From Bordetella parapertussis (GTDB taxonomy: Bacteria > Pseudomonadota > Gammaproteobacteria > Burkholderiales > SG8-41), in assembly GCA_945885345.1 (NCBI GenBank), contig CAMCYP010000035.1, positions 1 through 35,234 on the forward strand: a stretch of DNA of 35,234 nucleotides. Direction: 5' to 3'. A program made the position numbers and the translations under genes. Below the pieces are notes generated by a model that was given only the letters and a program-made list of their open reading frames with translations, was not told the DNA's origin and did not search any database. The stretch's first letter is position 1. The number at the start of each line of letters is the position of its first letter. Shown here one piece after another: positions 6,883-14,697 of this stretch.

Positions 6883-8226
6883 TCAAAAAACGCTGATATT
6901 CCGTTCTGCAAGCAGTTGCGACAACCGCAGATTGGCCAGGCCCAGGCGATCCACCAGCAGTTCCAGAAAGGCCCCGTTGAAATGATGTCGGCACAGCTCG
7001 GATGCCTGGGGCAGGGTTTCTGCACGGATCTCGATGACCACAATGTCGGTAGTGGCGACCACGCTCGCCGAGCGCTGGAATTTCTGTTTGCCGAGGTAGG
7101 CCATTTCGCCGAAACACTCGCCGCTTTTCAGTACGGTCAACAGCCGCTCCTGCTTGCGCACCTGCACCTCGCCGCCGGCAAGGATGAAAAATGATGACCC
7201 GATGTCGCCCTCCTGGATCAACACCGAATCCCGCGGCAGCTGATGCCATTTTGCCAGCCGCAACACTTCCCACAGCTCCACATCGCTGAATTTACGGAAA
7301 AACTCGAGCTTGCGCAGGGTGTCGAATTTTTCGGCCTCGGGCATGCCATCGCGGGCCTTGGCGCGGGATCCACCCAGCACATCAACCAGGTCGCCTGCGA
7401 GGTCTCCCCAAGTCTGGTATCGATCAGCCGTGTTTTTCTTCAGCATGCGCAGCACGATGGCATCAATCTGCGGCGGCACCTCGTTGCGGAAGCGGCTGGG
7501 CGGCGCAGGGTCTGCATTGATGATCTGGTAAATGATGCTGTAGTTATTGGTCCCCATGAAAGGCAGACGTCCGGTCAGCAGCTGATAGAACACCACACCC
7601 AGCGAAAATATATCGGTCTGATACGTCAGTTGCTGCTCACGCACCTGCTCGGGTGACATGTAGGCCGGGGATCCGATCCCGGTAATCTGGGTAGAATCGC
7701 TGGCCGCATTCAATGCGGCGCCGAAATCCGATACCTTGATGTCGGTTTCACCGGCGAGCAGGATGTTGGCCGGCTTGATGTCCCGGTGAATCACGCCCTC
7801 GCGCGCGGCATAATCCAGCGCCCTTGCACATTTGTAGACGATTTCCAGCACCCGGGTCAGCGGCAGCAGGTGGTCCACCCGCGCGTACGGCTCCAGCGTC
7901 GTGCCATCCACATATTCCATGACGATGTAACTGGCCTCATCTTCAGCAACCGCATCGTAAATGGCCACGATGTGCGGATGGGACAGCTTGCCGGCCAGGG
8001 AGGCCTCGGTCACAAAGAGTTTGCGGTAGCGCCGTCCGTGCTCCTGGTCGCCCAAAGCCTCGGGGAACACCACCTTGACCGCGACTTCGCGATCCTGAAA
8101 CGGGTCATAGGCCTTGTAAACGACACTGGTTGCGCCTCGCCCCAGTTCCTTGATGATTTCGTACTTGCCGATCCGCCGCGTTTCGGCGGGCTGCGGAACC
8201 GTATCACTGCCGGCATCGTTGCTCAT
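6883..8226 (-). CDS. Ser/Thr protein kinase with C-terminal cyclic-nucleotide-binding domain
   Basis: This 447-residue cytoplasmic protein has a Hanks-type kinase domain at about residues 20-285: Gly-rich loop GRGATSVVYKA, catalytic Lys51, HRDIKPAN (147-154), DFG (167-169) and a GSPAYMSPE activation segment. All key catalytic residues are present. From about 308 to 410 there is a cNMP-binding domain with a phosphate-binding cassette (GECFGEMAYL ... Arg385-Ser-Ala). That Arg is the residue that binds the cyclic phosphate in CRP/PKA-type domains. Cyclic-nucleotide-gated kinase activity is inferred. Unlike eukaryotic PKG, the binding domain is C-terminal. It lies 54 bp after the M48 gene and 200 bp upstream of the Tad operon, on the same strand. 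Confidence 0.93.
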   Translation of the reverse strand: MSNDAGSDTVPQPAETRRIGKYEIIKELGRGATSVVYKAYDPFQDREVAVKVVFPEALGDQEHGRRYRKLFVTEASLAGKLSHPHIVAIYDAVAEDEASYIVMEYVDGTTLEPYARVDHLLPLTRVLEIVYKCARALDYAAREGVIHRDIKPANILLAGETDIKVSDFGAALNAASDSTQITGIGSPAYMSPEQVREQQLTYQTDIFSLGVVFYQLLTGRLPFMGTNNYSIIYQIINADPAPPSRFRNEVPPQIDAIVLRMLKKNTADRYQTWGDLAGDLVDVLGGSRAKARDGMPEAEKFDTLRKLEFFRKFSDVELWEVLRLAKWHQLPRDSVLIQEGDIGSSFFILAGGEVQVRKQERLLTVLKSGECFGEMAYLGKQKFQRSASVVATTDIVVIEIRAETLPQASELCRHHFNGAFLELLVDRLGLANLRLSQLLAERNISVF

Positions 8227-8280
8227 CGGGCAAAAGTATCACTAAATCGGCTACGCCGCTGTTTCGCACAAAATGACGCT

Positions 8281-9711
8281 TCAACGCTTGCGCTCCCGCT
8301 CCAACTGCATCCGGCGCAATTCGCGCAAACGGGCTTCGACCGCGGAAAGCTGGTAAAAATCGCCTTCGCCGGTTTTCAACGCAATCTGCATCTGCTCAAC
8401 AGCGGCGCCCAGCTGCCCGCTTCTGAAATAGGCCTCTCCCTGTGCGCGATGCTGCTGCAGTCGATTGCCCTGTGCCTCGTAAGCCTGCGCCTGCAGGCGG
8501 TAGAGCCGGGAATCGTCGGGCTGCGTACGCAAGCGGCTGTCGATCATCTGCAGCACAGCAGCCGGCTGGCGCGCCCGCAACAGTTGTTCGGCATGGCCGT
8601 AAAACAATGCGCGGTATCCCGGATAGGCGCGCCGGGCATCCTGATAACACTTCAGGGCGCCTGCGGAATCTCCAGCGGCGTCCTCCAGCCGGCAGGCCAG
8701 ACTCTCGATGATCGGGCTGGGCGTCTTGCGCAGCGGCACGATTTCCCTGCGGGCGCGGGCAAAATCGCGGGCGCGGATCAGGCTGGCTACCAGCCCATAA
8801 CGGCTGGCCGTTTCCGACAGGAATTTGCGTTCGGAGAAACTCGATTCGAAAAATGCCACCGCATCGCGTGCTGTTCCGGTCTCGGCACGCAACTTCGCGC
8901 GGATCAGCTGGAAATCCAGGCCATCGGGCACCTGCCGGTACGGCAGATTCTCGACGCGGTTCTGGATGTCGGCAATCCGCTCGAATGTCAGCGGATGGGT
9001 GCGCAGATAGGACGGCGCACCGCCCTCGTAAATCCGCGTCGCGCGCTGCAAGCGTTCGAAAAAAACCGCCATTCCGCGCGGATCAAAACCCGCCGCATCC
9101 AGCATCTGCAGTCCGACCCGGTCTGCTTCGCGCTCATTGTCCCGGGTGAAATTCAGCTGGCTCTGCACGACCCCGGCCTGGCCGAACACCATCGCCGCCT
9201 CGGAAATCTGTGAATTCGAGCGCGCGGCAAGTATGGCAACCGCCAGCGCGGCAATCGACATCAGCTGGCTCTGCCCCTGCTGGTTGATCATCCGCGCAAT
9301 ATGGCGCTGCGTCACGTGCGCGACTTCATGACCAACGACACCGGCGACTTCGGATTCGCTCTGCGCGGCAAGCAGCAATCCGCTGTTGATGCCGACAAAT
9401 CCGCCGGGCAACGCAAAGGCATTGATCTGCGGATCCTGCATCACGAAAAATTCAAATTCCTGCCGCACCGCATCGCTGTGCGCTGTCAGCCGCCTGCCCA
9501 GCTTGTTGACATAGTCAGCCACTTCCGCGTCATCAAGGTAACTGGGATCGCGGCGAATTTCGAGCATGATGCTCTCACCGAGGCGACGCTCGTCAGCCGG
9601 TGTGATGGCCGTCGCGGATACATCCCCGAGTTCGGGCAAGCCCTGCGCCAGCACGCGGGGAACACACAGCAGAACCAGCAGCAGGATTGGGGAAATTAAG
9701 CGTTGCAGCAT
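8281..9711 (-). CDS. M48 family metalloprotease with TPR-like C-terminus (BepA/YfgC-like)
   Basis: This 476-residue protein has a signal peptide (about residues 1-22, ending VLAQ) and a peptidase M48 domain with the zinc motif HEVAH (128-132) and a downstream NEREAD motif supplying the third ligand. Alpha-helical TPR-like repeats run from about 260 to 460. This is the architecture of BepA (YfgC), a periplasmic protease/chaperone that checks outer-membrane protein assembly. The length fits the family (E. coli BepA is about 487 residues). There is no ribosome site before the ATG, and a -10/-35 pair lies right against it, so the mRNA may be leaderless. Confidence 0.92.
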   Translation of the reverse strand: MLQRLISPILLLVLLCVPRVLAQGLPELGDVSATAITPADERRLGESIMLEIRRDPSYLDDAEVADYVNKLGRRLTAHSDAVRQEFEFFVMQDPQINAFALPGGFVGINSGLLLAAQSESEVAGVVGHEVAHVTQRHIARMINQQGQSQLMSIAALAVAILAARSNSQISEAAMVFGQAGVVQSQLNFTRDNEREADRVGLQMLDAAGFDPRGMAVFFERLQRATRIYEGGAPSYLRTHPLTFERIADIQNRVENLPYRQVPDGLDFQLIRAKLRAETGTARDAVAFFESSFSERKFLSETASRYGLVASLIRARDFARARREIVPLRKTPSPIIESLACRLEDAAGDSAGALKCYQDARRAYPGYRALFYGHAEQLLRARQPAAVLQMIDSRLRTQPDDSRLYRLQAQAYEAQGNRLQQHRAQGEAYFRSGQLGAAVEQMQIALKTGEGDFYQLSAVEARLRELRRMQLERERKR

Positions 9712-9750
9712 GGTGCTATGATAATTCTGGGAAGTCGGAGTTCAAAAATG
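9711..9750. promoter_or_regulatory. Overlapping divergent promoters for the M48 protease gene and moaC
   Basis: Minus strand: TTGAAC (9745-9740), 16-bp spacer, TATCAT (9723-9718). The expected start of transcription falls at or next to the protease ATG (9711). Plus strand: an extended -10, TGCTATGAT (9714-9722), would start moaC transcription near 9729, just before its GGAG (9737-9740). The two -10 elements are nearly the same base pairs read on opposite strands. Prediction from sequence only. Confidence 0.45.
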
Positions 9751-10254
9751 AAAAAACAATCCGTTACGGGTGCCTTGACGCATTTTGACGCAAATGGTCA
9801 GGCATGGATGGTCGATGTCGCAAACAAGGCGGAAACCCACCGCATCGCCAAAGCAACGGCCCGCATCGTGATGCAGGCGGCAACCCTGCGTCAGATCGTT
9901 GCCGGTACTGCGAAAAAAGGGGACGTGCTCGGCATTGCGCGGATTGCCGGCATCCAGGCCGCCAAGCAGACCTCGACACTGATTCCCCTCTGTCATCCCC
10001 TAGCACTGACCCGGGTGGAAATCGCTTTCAAAATAGACCGCCGCCGCAACGCCGTAAGCTGCACCGCCACGGCGGAAACCATGGGCCGCACCGGCGTGGA
10101 AATGGAGGCTTTGACGGCCGCCAGCGTCGCTTTGCTGACCATCTACGACATGTGCAAGGCGGTGGACCGCGGCATGTGTATTGAAACACTGCGACTCGAG
10201 GAAAAACGCGGCGGAAAATCGGGGACATGGAAAGCGCCCCGGCGCGCCAGTTGA
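9748..10254 (+). CDS. moaC: Cyclic pyranopterin monophosphate synthase MoaC
   Basis: With MoaA, MoaC converts GTP to cyclic pyranopterin monophosphate, the first step of molybdenum cofactor synthesis in the cytoplasm. The 168 residues fit the family length (about 160). Hallmarks are present: the [13 protein letters not shown] core, [22 protein letters not shown], and the final helix with EKRGGKSG. The ATG at 9748 is preferred: CGGAG sits 7-8 nt upstream, and the protein then begins at the usual point ([14 protein letters not shown]). Upstream in-frame starts (TTG 9703, ATG 9718) overlap the divergent protease promoter. It appears monocistronic. Confidence 0.95.
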   Translation: MKKQSVTGALTHFDANGQAWMVDVANKAETHRIAKATARIVMQAATLRQIVAGTAKKGDVLGIARIAGIQAAKQTSTLIPLCHPLALTRVEIAFKIDRRRNAVSCTATAETMGRTGVEMEALTAASVALLTIYDMCKAVDRGMCIETLRLEEKRGGKSGTWKAPRRAS

Positions 10255-10311
10255 GCCTTGAGACTGTCCGGCGCTGAGAATATTCCTGCGGGGCATATCA
10301 ACGCTTCCGGG

Positions 10312-10340
10312 TAGACAATCCTCATGGTGTTGGCTAGTAT
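10312..10340 (+). promoter_or_regulatory. Sigma-70 promoter for the sox operon
   Basis: TAGACA (10312-10317) and TAGTAT (10335-10340) are separated by exactly 17 bp; each has one or two mismatches to consensus. Transcription would start near 10347, leaving a leader of about 145 nt before soxY. The rest of the 238-bp moaC-soxY gap shows no gene. A strong AGGAGG (10478-10483) lies 9 nt before the soxY start. Confidence 0.55.
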
Positions 10341-10492
10341 TAAAAAAACGGGTAAACGGCGCCAAGGAGCAGAACCAGATCAGCTAAGCCCGCCATATTC
10401 CCGCGGCATCCAGTTTCGCGACAAAACAGACTGCGGCGGCTGAGGATCAGCCTTGAAACCGCAACGGCACATTCACCAGGAGGATTCCATTC

Positions 10493-10948
10493 ATGAAAAT
10501 TTTTCGCCGTCATTTCCTGAAACTCTCGGCCGGCGCCTGTGCTGCCGCCGCGGGTCTGCTCCAGGCAGGCGCAGCGTGGGCAGCGCCATGGAACAAGAGC
10601 GGCTTCGAAGCCAAGGCGGCAATTGACGCGCAGAACAGCCTGGGCGCAACCAGCCTGATCGACAGCAAGGACATCACCATCACCGCACCGGATATCGCCG
10701 AAAACGGCGCTATCGTGCCCGTCGCGATCACCAGCAAAATCCCCAACACCCAGAGCATCTCGATCATCGCCGAGAAAAATCCGTTTCCGCTGGCCGCGAG
10801 CTTCGACATCAGCGCAGGCAGCGAGGCCTATATCTCGACGCGACTCAAAATGGGCCAGACTTCGAACGTGCGCGCCATCATCAAGGCCGACGGCAAGTTC
10901 TATACCGCGATCAAGGAAGTCAAAGTCACTGTCGGCGGATGCGGCTGA
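10493..10948 (+). CDS. soxY: Thiosulfate-oxidation sulfur carrier SoxY
   Basis: SoxY carries sulfur intermediates on a C-terminal cysteine while SoxAX, SoxB and other Sox enzymes act on them in the periplasm. The 151-residue protein begins with a twin-arginine signal (RRHFLK, hydrophobic stretch to about residue 30). It ends with the diagnostic swinging-arm motif GGCG, carrier Cys150. It is first in soxYZAXB, behind a good promoter and ribosome site. SoxY is normally exported by Tat in complex with SoxZ, encoded 44 bp downstream. Confidence 0.97.
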   Translation: MKIFRRHFLKLSAGACAAAAGLLQAGAAWAAPWNKSGFEAKAAIDAQNSLGATSLIDSKDITITAPDIAENGAIVPVAITSKIPNTQSISIIAEKNPFPLAASFDISAGSEAYISTRLKMGQTSNVRAIIKADGKFYTAIKEVKVTVGGCG

Positions 10949-10992
10949 TCATTTGATATCCGCAACCACAACGGCGAAACGAGGAGAAGCAA

Positions 10993-11310
10993 ATGGCTGA
11001 ACCGATGAAAATCCGTGCCACGCTGCAAGGCGATACCGCGGATGTGCGCATCCTGATGCGCCACCCGATGGAAACCGGCACCCGTAAAACGGCGACCGGC
11101 ATCGTACCCGTGCATTTCATCCAGAGCGTGATTGTCGAACACAACGGCAAAACCGTGATCGATGCGCAATGGAGCCAGGCCATTTCACGCGATCCGTTTC
11201 TCGGCCTGCGTATCAAGGGCGCCAAAGTCGGCGACAAGATCAGCGTAACCTGGGTCGACAACAAGGGCGACAAGCGCCGCGATGAAGTCGCGGTATCTGC
11301 TGGCGTATAG
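10993..11310 (+). CDS. soxZ: Thiosulfate-oxidation protein SoxZ
   Basis: SoxZ (105 residues) is the beta-sandwich partner of SoxY and has no signal peptide of its own, in line with export as a SoxYZ complex. Recognisable stretches are the start (MAEPMKIRATLQGDTADVRI), the LMRHPMETG motif and a conserved middle with FIQSVIVEHNGKTV. The length matches the family. A GAGGAG ribosome site lies upstream of the ATG. Order and spacing fit one transcript with soxY and soxA. Confidence 0.97.
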   Translation: MAEPMKIRATLQGDTADVRILMRHPMETGTRKTATGIVPVHFIQSVIVEHNGKTVIDAQWSQAISRDPFLGLRIKGAKVGDKISVTWVDNKGDKRRDEVAVSAGV

Positions 11311-11353
11311 CCGCGGCAGCGAAGCTTCATTCCAATAAAAAAAGGAGGAGATC

Positions 11354-12163
11354 GTGAAAATAATGCGCGGCATCAGTCTGTTATCGGGCACAGCCCTCTG
11401 CCTTGCCTTGGCGTCATCCGCCATCGCACAAAACAACGACCTTTCCGTCGGACGCAAGATGCTGATGGAAGACAACCCCGGTGAACTGTGGATCGACCAG
11501 GGCAAGGAATTGTTCTACCAGAAACGCGGGCCGAAAAATGTATCACTGGAGCAGTGCGATTTCGGCATGGGGCCGGGGAAACTTGAGGGGGCCGCAGTGC
11601 GTCTGCCCCGCTATTTCGCCGATACCGACCGCGTCGAAGACCTGGAATCACGGCTGCTGACCTGCATGACGCGGTTGCAGGGATTCGATCGTGCCCAGTT
11701 GATCAAACAGGCCATCAGTGCTCCGGCCAGCCGGGGGTCGGACATCGAAGCATTGGCGCTTTATGTGACCTCCCGCTCCAATGGCATGAAGGTCAATGTC
11801 ACGCTGAACCACCAGAAAGAGTACGACATGTACAAGGCCGGCGAATATCTGTTCTATCGCCGCAGCGGCCAGACCGATTTTGGCTGCGTACAGTGCCACG
11901 GTGAGGCCGACAAACGCATACGCCTGCAGGATCTGGTGCACATGACCAGCAAAGCCGGGGCACAGGAAGTAGCTTCAACCTGGCCCGCCTATCGCGGCTC
12001 GCACTATGTCGTGCGCACCATGCAATGGCGCCTCAACGACTGCGTGTGGCAAATGCGCCTGCCTGACCTCAAGTATGCAACGGATTACTCGATCGCATTG
12101 ACCACCTATCTCAACCACCAGGGCAATGATGCAGTGATGCAGGTGCCCGGATTCAAACGCTAG
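11354..12163 (+). CDS. soxA: L-cysteine S-thiosulfotransferase, heme subunit SoxA
   Basis: SoxA with SoxX joins thiosulfate to the SoxY cysteine. The 269-residue precursor has a signal peptide (about residues 1-26, ending AIAQ) and one c-type heme motif, CVQCH (178-182). The catalytic heme-ligand Cys230 lies in NDCVWQMR. In the N-terminal half the other cysteines (68 and 104) lack a CxxCH, so this is the single-heme type, probably with a disulfide there. GTG at 11354 is chosen because GGAGG (11344-11348) is 5 nt away; the in-frame ATG at 11363 is 14 nt away. Either start keeps the signal peptide. Confidence 0.96.
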   Translation: MKIMRGISLLSGTALCLALASSAIAQNNDLSVGRKMLMEDNPGELWIDQGKELFYQKRGPKNVSLEQCDFGMGPGKLEGAAVRLPRYFADTDRVEDLESRLLTCMTRLQGFDRAQLIKQAISAPASRGSDIEALALYVTSRSNGMKVNVTLNHQKEYDMYKAGEYLFYRRSGQTDFGCVQCHGEADKRIRLQDLVHMTSKAGAQEVASTWPAYRGSHYVVRTMQWRLNDCVWQMRLPDLKYATDYSIALTTYLNHQGNDAVMQVPGFKR

Positions 12164-12172
12164 GGGAATGAG

Positions 12173-12805
12173 ATGAAAACAACCTGGATCCAATGGTCGG
12201 CTTCCCTGACCACCGCATTAATGGTTGCCGGTTGCGCGACCTATCCTGACCAGGCCACAACCCGGCAAATGGCGGAAAAAATGGTGTTCGAAGCTTTTGC
12301 CGCCTCACCGGCACACATGAAGCGCCTGGAGCAGGACCGGTCACAGCAGATCTGCAGCAAGATCGGTGATGCAAAACTCAGCCCGGAAGAATCTGCCGAA
12401 GTGGTCAAGCTGGCGCGCGCCTCAATCCAGTACCCGTCTTCAGGCCGACTCAGCGGCGACTGGAAAGCCGGCGACAAGCTGGCACATGACGGCGCCGGCG
12501 ACCGCATCCGCAACGGCAAAACCGAGAAAGTCAGGGAAAACGGCGGCCTGTGCCAGAATTGCCATGCCCTCGCCCCGGGTGAAATCAACGTCGGCAATGT
12601 CGGCCCGCCCCTGACCAGCTACGGCAAGCAGCGCGGCAATTCCGAAGCCATCGTCAAATACACCTACGAAAAAATCTATAACGCCTGGGCCTATTTCCCC
12701 TGCTCCAACATGCCGCGCCTGGGCGCCACCGGACACCTGACGCCGGAGCAGGTCACGCACATGGTGGCCTACCTGCTCGATCCGCAATCGCCGATCAACA
12801 AGTAG
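12173..12805 (+). CDS. soxX: Cytochrome c SoxX, probable lipoprotein
   Basis: SoxX is the c-type cytochrome that accepts electrons from SoxA. It carries one heme site, CQNCH (127-131), and a likely Met ligand in CSNMPR (Met180). At 210 residues it is longer than many SoxX proteins, with an N-terminal extension of about 90 residues before the heme domain. The N-terminus has a lipobox-like LMVAGC (Cys21) after a hydrophobic segment, so membrane anchoring as a lipoprotein is likely. It starts 9 bp after the soxA stop. A strong terminator follows at 12830. Confidence 0.95.
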   Translation: MKTTWIQWSASLTTALMVAGCATYPDQATTRQMAEKMVFEAFAASPAHMKRLEQDRSQQICSKIGDAKLSPEESAEVVKLARASIQYPSSGRLSGDWKAGDKLAHDGAGDRIRNGKTEKVRENGGLCQNCHALAPGEINVGNVGPPLTSYGKQRGNSEAIVKYTYEKIYNAWAYFPCSNMPRLGATGHLTPEQVTHMVAYLLDPQSPINK

Positions 12806-12829
12806 CCCCGCCGCAACCGCAAACTTCCG

Positions 12830-12858
12830 GAGGCTTGGGCGACCAAGCCTCTTTTTTT
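12830..12858 (+). terminator. Intrinsic terminator between soxX and soxB
   Basis: A perfect 9-bp stem (GAGGCTTGG 12830-12838, CCAAGCCTC 12843-12851) with a GCGA tetraloop is followed by seven T (12852-12858). It begins 25 bp after the soxX stop and ends 14 bp before the soxB ATG, so soxB should be read at reduced level or from its own start. Confidence 0.85.
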
Positions 12859-12872
12859 CGGAATCCACCACC

Positions 12873-14591
12873 ATGAACCTGACACGCCGCGAATTCCTGC
12901 AGATCCTGGCGATTGCCGCAGCACAGGGCCTGCCGCTGGCCAGCGGTCGGGCCATGGCAGCTGCCCGCAGCGGCGAGCTCTATCAACTGGGCAAGCCGCA
13001 GGGCAACGTCACGCTGATGCATTTCACCGACTGCCACGCGCAACTGCTGCCCGGCTATTTCCGCGAACCGGATGTGAACATTGGCGTTGGTAACGCCCGC
13101 GGCCGGCCGCCCCATCTGGTGGGCAATGCAATGCTGCAGCATTTCGGCATCAAGCCGGGTACGCGCGAAGCGCATGCCTTTACCCATCTCGATTATGTCG
13201 CCGCCGCGCGCACCTACGGCAAAATCGGCGGCTTCGCCCATCTCGCGACACTGGTCAAACAGGTGCGCGCACAACGTCCAGGCGCACTGCTGCTCGATGG
13301 TGGCGACAGCTGGCAAGGCTCTGCCACGGCGCTGTGGAGCAAGGGTCAGGACATGATCGATGCCTCGAAACTGCTGGGCGTCGATATCATGACCGGCCAC
13401 TGGGAATTCACCTACGGCGCGCAACGGGTGCAGGAAGTGGTCAACAAGGATTTCAAAGGAAAAATCGAGTTCCTTGCGCAAAACATCCGCACGACTGATT
13501 TTGAAGACCCGGTATTCCCGGCATACACGCTGCGCGAAATCAACGGCGCACTGGTTGCGATCATCGGCCAGGCCTTTCCCTACACCCCCATCGCCAACCC
13601 CCGCCACTTCGTGCCCGACTGGACTTTCGGCATCCAGGAAGAGCGCCTGCAGCAGGTCATCGAAGAGACGCGCAAAAAGGGCGCGCATGCCGTGGTGCTG
13701 CTGTCGCACAACGGCATGGATACCGACCTCAAGCTGGCCTCACGCGTGTCCGGCCTCGATGCCATTCTCGGCGGACACACCCACGATGCCGTGCCCCGCC
13801 CGACCAGCGTAAAAAACCGCGGTGGCAGCACACTGGTGACCAATGCAGGCTCCAACGGCAAATTTCTCGGCCTGCTGGAGCTCGACGTTCGCGGTGGCAA
13901 CGTCAAATCCGCGCACTATCGCCTGCTGCCGGTGTTCGCCAATCTGCTGGGCGCTGATGCCGACATGGCTGCGCTGATCAAACAACACCGCGCGCCGTAT
14001 GAAGCCAAACTCAATGAAAAACTCGCAGTCAGCGAAGGCCTGCTGTTCCGCCGCGGCAATTTCAACGGCAGCTTTGACCAGTTGATACTGGATGCCCTGC
14101 TCGAAACGCAGGACGCGGAAATTGCGTTCTCCCCGGGCTTCCGCTGGGGCACTTCCATCCTGCCCGGTGAAGCGATCACAACCGAAGACGTAATGAACAT
14201 GACCGCAATCACCTACCCCTTTGTCAACCGCAGCACCATCACTGGCGCGGACCTGAAGAATTTGCTCGAGGATATCTGCGACAACCTGTTCAACCCGGAT
14301 CCGTACTACCAGCAGGGTGGCGACATGGTGCGTGTCGGGGGGCTACGCTACACCTGCGCCCCCAATCAAAAAATTGGCAATAGAATCAATGAGTTAATGT
14401 TAAACGGCAAGCCCGTGGATGCAACAAAGTCCTACAAGCTGGCAAGCTGGGCACCAGTGGCCGAGGGCGCCTCCGGAGAACCCGTGTGGAATATCGTCAC
14501 CAATTATCTGCGTGACAAAAAAGTGATCAAACCACCGCTGCTTAGCCGACCACAAATCAAAGGTGTTGCGGCTGACCAATTAAATAGCTGA
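12873..14591 (+). CDS. soxB: Thiosulfohydrolase SoxB
   Basis: SoxB is the dimanganese hydrolase that releases sulfate from the sulfonate on SoxY in the periplasm. The 572-residue protein has a Tat signal (TRREFLQ at residues 4-10, hydrophobic to about 30). Calcineurin-like metallophosphatase motifs follow: TDCHAQ (52-57), GGDSWQGS (143-150), GHWEF, and GGHTHDAVP. A 5'-nucleotidase-type C-terminal domain starts near residue 390. The length is typical. Only a weak ribosome site precedes the ATG, and a strong terminator lies immediately upstream, so expression relative to soxYZAX is probably throttled. Confidence 0.97.
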   Translation: MNLTRREFLQILAIAAAQGLPLASGRAMAAARSGELYQLGKPQGNVTLMHFTDCHAQLLPGYFREPDVNIGVGNARGRPPHLVGNAMLQHFGIKPGTREAHAFTHLDYVAAARTYGKIGGFAHLATLVKQVRAQRPGALLLDGGDSWQGSATALWSKGQDMIDASKLLGVDIMTGHWEFTYGAQRVQEVVNKDFKGKIEFLAQNIRTTDFEDPVFPAYTLREINGALVAIIGQAFPYTPIANPRHFVPDWTFGIQEERLQQVIEETRKKGAHAVVLLSHNGMDTDLKLASRVSGLDAILGGHTHDAVPRPTSVKNRGGSTLVTNAGSNGKFLGLLELDVRGGNVKSAHYRLLPVFANLLGADADMAALIKQHRAPYEAKLNEKLAVSEGLLFRRGNFNGSFDQLILDALLETQDAEIAFSPGFRWGTSILPGEAITTEDVMNMTAITYPFVNRSTITGADLKNLLEDICDNLFNPDPYYQQGGDMVRVGGLRYTCAPNQKIGNRINELMLNGKPVDATKSYKLASWAPVAEGASGEPVWNIVTNYLRDKKVIKPPLLSRPQIKGVAADQLNS

Positions 14592-14697
14592 GCAGGCGAC
14601 CATAACCTCCACTCTGCACCTGGCTCAGCCCGACAGCCAGAGTTGGATCAGTCAGAATAACAATCATGGATTTTCGTCACGAATTGAATATCGACAG

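Noticed and set aside
7786..9213. 475-codon plus-strand frame
   Set aside because: It lies antisense to the kinase and M48 protease, whose catalytic motifs are unmistakable; the antisense product has no recognisable domain.
12795..13709. 304-codon minus-strand frame
   Set aside because: Antisense to soxB, without a ribosome site or recognisable domain.
14592..14665. Terminator after soxB (CTGGCT/AGCCAG stem)
   Set aside because: A 6-bp stem with a 9-nt loop and no following T-run is not convincing.
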